From Amaranthus tricolor (lineage: Eukaryota > Streptophyta > Magnoliopsida > Caryophyllales > Amaranthaceae), in NCBI RefSeq assembly GCF_026212465.1, contig NC_080053.1, positions 6,382,506 to 6,446,505 on the forward strand: a stretch of 64,000 nucleotides of DNA. The letters run 5' to 3'. Made by a program: the position numbers and the translations under genes. The notes under the pieces are model-generated. The model worked only from the letters and a program-made list of their open reading frames with translations. It searched no databases and had not been told where the DNA came from. The number at the start of each line of letters is the position of its first letter. Position 1 is the first letter of the stretch. Positions 46,801 through 58,800 of this stretch are shown here, piece by piece.

Positions 46801-49800
46801 AGGACATTCGAATAAAAGCCATTTTTTAATTAATTTCAAAAAGCTTGGAAAACTTTGACATGGACATATACAATGCATCAAAAAGATTCAAAATGTCTTG
46901 TTATCCTTCGTACAATTAACCACATCTACCACACTACATGCAGAAATTAAGACGAGAAAAACCCTTGATCATTATGATTTATGACTAAGCAGAGTTTTTG
47001 TTATAAGACCGCCAATAACCTAGGGAGGATTACAAGACAAGAGGACTGACTTAGAATTCTAAGGCAGGCTAGAGAAAGAGAACAACAAAAAGGGACTACA
47101 AATGATGAATAAGAAAGACACTTTTGACGTGACAAAGGGTTTCTTGGGAAGGCTTGTCAAGGTTGTTTGTGGATGAGTTTGAATTTCGGATTCTGAGGGT
47201 TTAAATACTTGTAAGGAAATAAAGATAGATTGAAGGTTAGGCGCAAAACTCACTAAATAAGCTACCATTAGCAAGAAGAAAGGCTCCTAAAGTCACAAGT
47301 GTAGGCGCCTAACTACACTAAGCATCAAGAACTTTTGCAAATTAAACTACTACGTTCATCCTGATTTTTAAGAGATGAGTACAACAATAATTCTGATTTA
47401 AGTTGGGATCTTTTGCCTAAAGCATCTACCAAACTAATGTAGGAAAGTAAATATTCAAATATTACAGAAAAATATTTTTTATTCTCTTTGATTTGTATGA
47501 TTTTTCTTATTTCCTTTATTAGAATTCTTAATTATGTATAAGTAGGAACCTTTGTATTCAGTTATCAATAATACAAACAATATCACAACCCAATTTCCGC
47601 ATTATTATTTTATTCATGGTATCAGAGCCGTAAGGTTTAGATCTGAGATCCGAAGAATACTTCGATACTCATCATCAACCGAAAGGGTTAAACACCAACA
47701 AAAGAAATTTCATTAAATTATACACAAACATAATTTTTTCCAAGCCAGAACCACCAACAATGGTGGTGGGTTCCTTGTCAGATCTAAACCTATACCAGAA
47801 ACGCCTCAAACAAACAACCCCATATGGTGGTACGTTTTTCAATGCTTTTCCAAAGACAAACAAAACCAAGCTTCCTAAACCCTTGTGGCAAGACAAACAC
47901 CTTGACAGTCGCCTTTGGTGTTGCTACTACCGGCTCACAGGTGAGAAATTCGGCTCAATACAACATCGAAATACTGCTGCCAAGGTTCCGGCTAACCGGA
48001 CCGGCGGCCAAGCACCTCTGGTTGCTCCATCCAGCACCGGCAAGGAAGCATCACAACCACCAGGGGAGGTAACTTGCTTTGAATTGGCAAGGTTAGATCA
48101 TGAGGCCAATGGAGAAGTAGGAAGGGGAGGAGAGAATGGCGGTACAAGAGGAGAAGCAAAAATCAGTAAACAGAAAACAATGGTTTCCAAAAATACTCCT
48201 TTTTACAAGGAGACAAACCCACAAAGCCATTTTAAACTCCCACCAAACTCTAAAACGTATCTTCCAAATTGGGCTGCCTCGTAATCAGTGAACATTTATC
48301 AACCAAATCACCTACTTTAAATCCCCAACCTACCTTAAATGTAGGCCTGTTTTGTGAAAAAAACCTTCTACCATGGATTTTTGATTGTGGAGCGACGGAC
48401 ACCATGACTTATGATTCGTCTGATATTATTTCCTTTAAACCCACTAGCCGGACCCACATTCAAACAGCTGATGGGGAGTGTATTAGTGTTACTCAGGCCG
48501 GGACTGTGGATATTTCTCCTTCGATCCACATAGAAAATTGTCTCTTAATCCCTAATTTATCCCATAAATTGTTATCAGTTAATCAATTGACTAGAGAACT
48601 TAATTATATTGTTTTATTGACTTCTAATAGTTGTATTGTACTAGATGCTTAGACCGGGATGATCATTGGACGGGGTACTAAACGAGGAGGTTTGTACTAT
48701 ATGGATGAGACGACTCAACAAAGTCAAGCTATGCTTACTCACGGGTCCCCTGCTCATCAATTCTGGACATGGCATCTTCGCTTGGGTCATCCTTCTTTAC
48801 CTTAAAATATTTATTCCATTCCCTTAAAAACACTGTTATGTCCTTAGATTGTGAATCTTGTGTCTTGGAAAAAAGCCATAAACACTCATATTTGTCGAGT
48901 CTTTCTTGTTCTTCCAATCCATTTTCTTTGATACATTCTAATGTGTAGGGACTTGCTCCTATTTCTGCTACTCATAATTTCTCTTATTATGTTTTATTTG
49001 TGGATGATGGTACTCGTATGAGTTGGGTGTATTTTTTGAAACACAAATCTGAAGTTTTTTCAGTTTTTGTTACCTTTTATAATATGCTTCAATCTCAATT
49101 TTATGCTAAACCACAAATATTACGATCTGATAATGGGGGTGAATACATTAACTCAACCATAAAACAATTTCTTTCAGATCATGACATGCTTCACCAAACT
49201 TCTTGCCCCGAAACACCACAACAAAATGGGATTGCCGAACGTAAAAACCGTACCTTACTTGAAATCACCCGGGCTCTTTTGATAGAGTCTCATGCTCTAG
49301 CTTGTTTTTGGCCTGAAGCAATTGCTACGGCTACTTATCTCACCAACCGTCTTCCTTCAAAACCTTTACAACAGAAAACTCCCCTTGAAACTTTGGGATC
49401 TTTTGTCTCTCTCCCCTCTTCTCATTCCTTACCACCTCGTATCTTTGGGTGTGTTGTTTATGTTCATCTTCCCAAACAAAACAGAACAAAACTTGAACCT
49501 CGGGCATCTTCCCAAATCAAAAGGGATATAGATGGTTTGACCCTATACAAAATCGGATGTATACGACCATGGATTGTGATTTCTTTGAACAATCCTACTA
49601 CTATACCCAGCCTGGTCCTCAAGGGGAGACAGTTAATGATGACCTAAGCTGGCTAATATACCAGTTATGATTGAACAGGACCAAAAGAGCAAATAGGCGA
49701 GACTACCGATGTTGTTTCTAAAGTCATAGTATCTCCTCTCCAGTTCACTCCAGTCCCTTCTAACGAACATCCAACTGAACAAGATGTAACACCTAAACCC

Positions 49801-52800
49801 ATAATTAATATATCTAATAATGATGTGTCTAGTGTTGATATTCCTAGTAGATATGAGTTGCCCCTAGAAGCACAAGAGGCGTTCTAACTAAGAGATATGA
49901 TCCGAAGTTTGAGTCTCAACGATCTCTGTATCCCACTAACCGAGGTAATGATGGAAATTTATCTCAGACAACAATAGCTTTTAATACATTCTTGTATTTC
50001 AATGTTCTTCCAAAAACCACTGAAGAAGCTCTCCAGGATTCGAAGTGGAAAAGGGCAATGGAGGAAGAAATATCTGCTCTTAACAAAAATGAAACATGGG
50101 AAAAGTGTAAGTTGCCAAGAGGAAAGAAGACAGTTGGATCCAGATGGATATACACAATCAAATATTTAGCTGATGGTACTATTGAACGGTACAGAGCAAG
50201 ATTGGTAGCACAAGGGTATACTCAGACCTATGGGGTGGATTATTCTGAAACTTGCTCACCTGTGGCTAAAATCAACACAATTCGGGTTCTATTCTCGATC
50301 GCTGCAAACAAAGATTGGTCATTACACCAGTTCGAAGTGAAGAATGCTTTTTTACATGGAAAGATAGAGGAAGAGGTGTATATGAAAGTTCCCCCATGTT
50401 TTTCTAGTGGTTTTTCTCCAAGAGAAGGGTGTAAACTGAACAAAGCTCTGTATGGTTTAAAACAATCTCCAAAGGCATGGTTTGGGAGATTCACTTCAAC
50501 TATGACAAAGTTTGGTTATAAACAAAGCAACTCTGACCATACTTTGTTCCTTAAGAAACAGAATGATCGTATCACGTGCCTAATCATCTATATGGATGAT
50601 ATGATCATTACCGGGAATGATGAAGAGGAAATATGTGCCCTCAAAAAGCAGCTATCTCAAGAATTTGAAATGAAAGACTTACGGCGACTGAAGCATTTCC
50701 CTGGCATTGAAGTATTAAGATCAAGATAAGGTATCTTCATTAGCCAACGGAAGTATATACTTGACTTGCTAGCTGAAATAGGTATGCTAAATTGTAAACC
50801 TGCAGCAACACCTATTATAGCCAATCATGGCCTTCAGATGATCAAAGGAGAAAAATTGGCAGACAGAGGGCAGTATCAAAGAATGGTAGGGAAACTCATC
50901 TATCTCTCTCACACACGGCCAGACATTGCATATGTAGTCGGAGTAGTGAGCAGGTTTATGATCAACCACAGATACAATATATGACAGCTGTGATAAGGAT
51001 TCTGAGGTATCTAAAAGGTACAAATAGTAGAGGCATTCTGTTCAAGAAGAATGATTACTTAGACATCCTGGCCTACACAGATGCAGATTGGGCTGGAAAT
51101 AGAGATGATAGAAAATCTACTTCAAGGTACTTTACATTGATCGGGGGAAACTTGGTTACATGGAAGAGTAAGAAGCAAAAGGTTGTGGCTTTATCAAGTT
51201 CAGAGGCAGAATTTTGGGGTATTGCTAAAGGGGTAACAGAGGTCATATGGCTAAAGAAACTCCTAAGCAAATTAAATTTCCCACTGAAAAAGGCATGCAA
51301 ATTGTTCTGAGATAACAAAGCAGCAATCAGTATCTCTGGAAACCCAGTACAACATGATCAAACCAAGTATGTTGAGATTGACAGACACTTCATAAAGGAG
51401 AAACTTGAGAAACAAATTATAAGCCTTCCCTTTGTAAGATCAAAAGATCAACTAGCTGACATCCTTACAAAGGCAGTTACATCAGAAGCATTTGAGCATA
51501 CATTGTGCAAGTTAGGTATTGGTGATCCGAAGACCTAACTTGATGGGGAGTGTAGGAAAGTAAATATTCAAATATTATAGGAATATTTTTTATTCTCTTT
51601 GATTTGTATGATTATTCTTATTTCCTTTATTAGAATTCTTAATCATGTATAAGTAGGAACCTTTGTATTTAGTTATCATAATACTAACAATATCATAACC
51701 AACTTCCGCATTATTATTTCATTCAACTAACTTCCATAACCTCCTTGTACCACTACTTGAGAAGTTAGAAAACATCACTTTGATAGCCAAAAATTCATAT
51801 CAGTAAGGATTGATGACTTGTACTTCATTAAGTATTGATGACTTGTTAGGCGCGAGTCCCATCAGTTTTGCATCCATTTTGGAGGGAGGAAAATCAACGC
51901 TCGTTTAAATGAATTAGAGAGGGATTTCAAGTATTTGTATAACTTTCCATTACTTGTTATAACTGCCCATGTTCCTAGAATTCTCCCATGGTGCAAAATC
52001 GCGGATCACGATAACAGAAAAAATTCGGTTATAGGGGAACCATGGTGCAAAAACACGGCCGAGTTAACTTGGAACGGGCGAGTCGACACGAATTTTCAGC
52101 TAGCCGTTCCGAGAACTCGCGATTTGTAACATTGTATGAAAAAACGGCAAGTCAACACGCTTTTCGGCCGATTCATAACGAATATTAGCGTGGGTGAGTT
52201 TTGAATTTGTTGGCCGAAGTTTGAGTATTTAGACCGAGTTACCTGAAAAAACAAAAAACAATGAACACACAACAACACTTACACATCCATAAAAACAAAA
52301 TAATGTAGAACAAAAGACCTAACAAAGTTACACCATTAAAGTCTTAAAGAAGAAACTATAAAGGTTAAATGAAATGGCATACTATTTTAACTTGGAGTAT
52401 GGAGTTGCTTTTTAATATTCTTGGAACGGAAAAGAGCTTTTAAGAAGTACTTATATACAGACTACAGTTGTTCAAAGGGATTGAAGTATGTGAAAGATTT
52501 CTTTGCCCAATGCATTTAATGCACCAATACCAACTATCATAATTACTTCCTTCTTAATATACTCACTTTATTTTTTTTCTATGACAACCCTTTTTAAGGA
52601 TTATGAGTGTTTTTTTAATTATTATCACTGAAATATGACTACACTTATACTTTTAAAATCAAAGATGTTAGATAGAGTGGATAAATTTTATATTTTTATT
52701 ATTATAATTATTTTGTATATTTGTTGGTATTTATATGCTTATTTTACTATTATGTTTTTTAAAAAATTGTATTTTTTTTAAGAAATAATTTTCTGTAATC

Positions 52801-55800
52801 AATAACAACCGCGATCCGTTCTGCGACAACCGAATTTTTTCCGTTACCGTGATCCGCGATCATGATCGTTATCGCGACTGCGACTGCGATTTTGCGCCAT
52901 GCAGGGAACGAATCGCTGTTGTTATTGATTAGTAGAAAATTATTTTTTAAAAAAATGCAATTATTTAAAAACATAATAGTAAAATAAACATATAAATACC
53001 AACAAAAAATACAAAATAATTATTATAATTATAAAAATATAAATACAAAATTTACCCACTCTACCTAACATCTTTGATTTTAAAAAATAAATGTAGTCAT
53101 ATTTCAGTGATAATAATTAAATAAAAAACACTTATAACCCTTCAAAATGATAGTGAAAAATAAAGTGAGTATATTAAGAAGGAAGTAATTATGATAGTTG
53201 GTATTGGTGCAGTAAATGCATTGGGCAAAGAAATCTTTCAAATAATCCCTTTGAGCATCTGTTATTTTTAGACATGTACTTCTTAAAAGCTCTTTTCCTT
53301 TCCAAGAATATTTAAAAAAAAAAAAAAGCAATTCCATACTCCAAATAAAAAAAGTATGCCATTTCATTGAATTTTCCTTGTTTCTTCTTTAAGACTTTAA
53401 TGGTGAAACTTCGGCAGGTCTTCCATTCTTCTTTATTATTCTATTTTCATGGATGTGTAAGTTATGTTGTTTTTTCATTTGTTTTTCGCTTATCAGGGTA
53501 GTAACTCGATCTGAAAACTCAAAATTCGGCCAACAAAATCAGAACTCGCCCGTAAAAGACGCTAATCTTCGTTATGAATCAGCCAAAACGGCCGAAAAGC
53601 GTGTTGACTCGTCGTTTTTCCATACAATGTTACAAATCGCGAGTTCTCGAAATGGCTAGCTGAAAATCCATGTCAACTCGACCGTGTTTTTGCACCATGA
53701 ATTCTCCCCATGATGTGGTTATTGTTTTCCCTCTCAACACTTCTTGTCCTCCATGATGTTAGCTCATAACTCCCACACCTAGGCAGTTACTTCTCTGGCT
53801 TTCAACCTCCAGCTACTGTCCCTCATTTTTAGCTTCTTGTTTCATGAATGATCTATGAGTGTGCTTCAGCTCACCTTGTTTCATGAATGATTTGTGAGTG
53901 TACTTTAGCCCCTATGTTGTACAGTAGTCGTATTAAACTAAGTTTAATAAAACATCTAAAGCTATTAATATCCTAATCCGAATTGTCTTTAATTAACTTT
54001 TACACACCAAAGAACACAAACGTAATTCAAAGTCTTAAATTTAGTCTAATAAACCTTTAAGCAAACGGAACTGAAATTATATAACTAAAATGAACTATGA
54101 TCTTGGGCTGTTTTCATGACTTGTTGGATGCATCCTTGAATGGTGGATTGAAAAGGTGAGAGTAGATAAAGGTTGACACACTGTTGATAACAGTTTTGAG
54201 GAAAATGAGATGTATGGTACCTTACACATATAAAAACAAAGAGGTTTTTATTGATTTACCCTTGATACCAAAAATCATCACTATTAGTTCAACTCTGATA
54301 ATTCAACGGAATCAACTCACCAACTCACTAAATAACTAGCCTTGTCAAACACGTGAACTTATTCTAGTCTTTCAAGTGAAGAATGAAAGTGTGTACAAAC
54401 TCAAATGGTGAGAATGAAGTATATTATAACTCTTCTCATGTTTTGTATAAAATATTGCTCTATTCAATTAAAATTATAGTCAAAAAGTCAGCAAAAAAAC
54501 CTATGAAAATATAAAAGTCAAGAACAAAACTGTGCTCAGTTTTGTCACAACCTTCCATATGCCGCTGTATCCACGAACCCTCAAGTCCTCTTCCAAATCA
54601 TGAAATCTGTCAACTTCCTGAAAATAAGGTGAAACACTTCTCAAACTCAAGGATGAAAATAAGCAAAAGAAAGACAATTGTAAGGTGTAAGCTAGAACAA
54701 CAAAAAATAACATACTATACACGTATGATTTACCAAATGCAAAGATAGTTAATCGATAAGGCAAGTTGGCTGGGTATAATTAATAAGCGAAAACCAGCAA
54801 CAAACAAGATGCTGCAAAGTCAACAAGTGGCTCGCATCTACGTCCCCACCCAAGCTAGCTTTGAGGGTCGAACTTCAATGTACGCAATATCATGTAATAC
54901 ATTGGGTATAACGGTATAATGAGTATTTAAATGTGAGTTGTTAGTTAGAAATTAGTATAAATAGGATGTGGGAGTATTATCAGAGTATTACAAATTGCTC
55001 AAGGAGTACCACAAAACAATCAAACGATTGAATTACACACTCTAGGGAAAGAGACATGTGGACGAATGAAAATTGATTTAGAAGAGTTTAAATAAAGTTA
55101 AAAGAAAGGTTGCAATATTCTTAAAACTCATGTCCTAGGAGAATGCAAGCCTTTCGAAAGCTTGTGTATCTTGTTTCCTCCTATTGAATCAATAAACTCT
55201 ACATTTCCATTTTAGTCTTACATTTTTGTATTCTTCTAATATTCACAACAATGGCTAAATCATTCTATTAAAACGGGTATCAAAGCCGATCGATTTTGAT
55301 GACTGATATAATTCTTCATCAATAGCTACCTTCAATTTGGAAGGAAATTTAGATATAACTAAAGCTTCGACGTCGCAACAATGGCAAAGACCACAAGAAA
55401 CCAAAACTGCAATTGAAGTGGAGAGTATTACAAATTGCTCAAGGAGTACGACAAAACAAACAAACGATTGAGTTACACACTCTAGTGAAAGAGACATGTG
55501 GACGGATGAAAATTGATTTAGAAGAGTTTAAATAAACTTAAAGAAAGGTTCCAAGTTTTTTGGAAGTGTTCTTTCAAAAGAAAATGGATCGTGTTTCTAA
55601 ATTCAGAAGGAGTTGTAGGAAAACTAAGGAATGTGAAAATGGTTGCAAAGAAGACTAAATAGTGTAATTTTATTGAACATTTCGAAAATAAATTAGGAAA
55701 TATTCCTGTTGAGGAAACCTATATCCAAGAAAATCGTCTAAAATTATTTAATAGAAATTGTCAAGTTTTAGCCGGAAACATAGAGAGGGGTAAGAAATTA

Positions 55801-58800
55801 ATGTTTCAAAAGAAGAAACAATAGAAAATCAAGAAAGGAGACAAAAGACAAAAAGGAGATAAGAGGAAAATTCAGAAAAAGAAGATGGAAAAAGTACCTG
55901 ATGTTTGGCAAAGAAATTTCAGTGTATCTAGGAAAGGTGAGTAGGTGGCGAAGAAAAGATGGTGAGGCTCTGGTCAGCTGCTGCTATCAAAACAGAGGAG
56001 AAAGCCTCGTGAGCTGCAGCTCCGACGGTGGTCTTGCAAAGCTTGCTAATACTAAGCATCGTCAATTATGGTGGTCTCTAGTCCATGGTGGAAGACCACC
56101 GAAAAATAAGGTGAGGAAGAAGATGGTGAAGGTGAAGTTGAGCTTGAAGGTTCTTCAATGGCGGAAATTGTGGACAGAGGTAGAAGATTGTTGTGCAGAA
56201 GATGAAAAGTCATCATTGAGAGTATATTTTGGGAAAAAATACCAAAGGTTCTAGACAAAAGATGAAAAGTATTTCGCTTTGAAAGTTGAGTACAAAAGTA
56301 ATACAATGGATGATGGAAGAAAAGAAATAAAGAGAGCTCCACGGTTCGACATCATTGCAAACATCATGAATATTTGTGAATCCTGGAATATGGAAAATTC
56401 TGACGTGAAGACCTTCACTATTTTTTTTACCCAACCAATATTCTTCTTTTCCAAACTATGTTTAGACTTGAACATTACCTATGCTCATACAATTTTTTCT
56501 TTCAAGCATTTTTCTTTGAAAAAAATAAATAAAATTTCACAACATTTGTTTCTTGCTACCCTAAGCATCTTTTATGCACCTTAAGGTAAGGTGGAACTTC
56601 AAACAGTCGGCAGTGTAATATATTGGGTATAAGAGTATAATGGGTATTTTAATGTGAGTTGTTAGTTAGAAATTAGTATAAATAAAGGATGTGGGAGTAG
56701 AGAAGAGGGGATTATATTCAGATTTGTGGGTCTTATACTCATCATGTCCTTAGAGAGTGCAAACCTTTCGAAAGCTTGTGTATCTTGTTTCCTCCTATTG
56801 AATCAATAAACTCTAAATTTCCATTTTAGTCTCACTTACATTTCTATATTCTTCTAATATTCACAACAATGGCAAAATCAGTCTATTACATATTACCCTG
56901 GAAAAACTAAGAGGTTGTGTCTGAATGAACCATTCATAGAAATGATGAAAATCAAAAAGAATTTATTAAAACTTATAGCATTCCGTTACCCGAATGCATC
57001 ATCTGCAACTTCACATATGGGCAAATTTACCATTGTAAAAACAAATATGTTAATTTTGATTGAACTTTGATAGCAAGCATCCAACAAGAAGTGCACATGA
57101 TTTAATTAAACATGTTATATGAGAAAAGTACATCCTGAAACCAAAGAAATTCAAATCTTTGAATCCATCAAGAATGGATGAACACAAATTTCAAAATCTC
57201 AATGCAAGTAATTAAATAAGTGGAAACATGTCAATCGATTAAGTCACAAAGCTCCTCTTGAACAACTCGACATGAAAGTTAAGATGGAGAAAAAAGAACA
57301 AAAGCAACCTGAAAGCAGATTATGTCGGGCGACCACAACCGTAGCTCAAAAAGTATGTTGCCCTTCCGCCACTCCCAACTCATAAATCGGCGCGGAATGT
57401 GAAAGTATAGTTTTCGATGGTTGTTAGCAAGGTAATCTGCAAGTATGTTATAAGAGAGAACAACAAACCGCTCTGCAAAAAAATAATAATAATTACAAGA
57501 ACTTTTAAGCTAGGCAATAAATTCTATTATATTTATTCTCTAATCGAATCACAGGCCGTCCATTCATTAAACACATAAATAAACCAATATAAATGAAAGT
57601 AAAAGATTGTTTTTAACTCATCAAAAGAAAGCTTCTAAAATAAATATAAAATAGTCAATGAACATCGAGAACGGAGTTGTCAACATCCATGGTTTTGAAG
57701 ATCCTCCTCCTTGTGACTTATGAGACAATTCAGATGGACCTTCAAGGTGAAGGGGCACTCCACATTAGAAATTATGTGTCTGCAAGTTGGGTACTTGAAG
57801 ACACCGATTAATATGTAGTGAATATCCTAACAGCACCATCAAAAACAATATATAACGCCCTACTATTTTTAATACTTTCAATATGATCCTAATATCGCTA
57901 AACCAACTATCAAATGATGGGCCAAATTGTCCAGAGTGACATTTTCGCTACCAACCTTTTCACGGGTTAAGAAGAAACTTAAGTTAGGACTCATTCTTTC
58001 CCAAAAGACACTATATCATATTCGTTATAAAAAAGCGGGCCTAAGGCACGCTTAGGTGTGAGATGCACCAAGGGGACCACAAACACGCCTCAGAGACTCA
58101 AGGCGCATCTTGGTACAAGAGGCAAAGGAGTACAAGAGGCAAGAGAGAAGCATGCGCCTCCTACGCCCTTTGTATGTTACACTATGTTTTTGCTTTTTTT
58201 AGCTTCATGTACTAAAATGCTTACTACTGCTTGATTTACTAGATGGCCCTTGAGAAATAGTTGTTTTTTTGAATTTAGAAAAGAAAAAAAGTCCCTTTCT
58301 ACACTGCTCTTCTCTTTCACAAGTGTGCCGCCATTCTTGAACAGGTATTGTTCTTCTTCCCTTTTCTTTTTTGTGGCAATTATAAGGAAGATATTACCTC
58401 CAAAATATCTTTTACAACTTAGGCTATAAAAGGAAAAAAAAAACACTTCCCTATACACGAAAGGGAAGCAAACCAAAAGCTAAAATAGCACGAAACAAGC
58501 TGAAACCAAACAACTCACATACCAAATTCTTCCCTTTTCTTACTCGTTCTGGTTTCTCTATATTCTTTTCTTTTCGATTTCAACCACTTCTCTCTTTTTT
58601 TTTTGTTTTCTTTCTTTTCTCTCATTTTTTCTAATTTTATTTTATAATGCTTGGACTTGGATTTGTTTTCTTTTTTTTCTTTTTTCTCTTCTACTTTTTA
58701 TCTTTTATACTTCTACTCCTATCTTTTACTACAATGATTCATTTAATCTCTAATTTGTTTCAAATTCGTCTATAGAATAATGATAAAATGGTGTATTTAA

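Noticed and set aside
47760..48284. Independent host gene for the 174-residue ORF
   Set aside because: It lies between the LTR primer site and the protease of a TSD-bounded Copia element and has no recognisable domain.
48735..48917. Minus-strand ORF across the Copia GAG-pre-integrase region
   Set aside because: Shadow of the plus-strand pol remnant.
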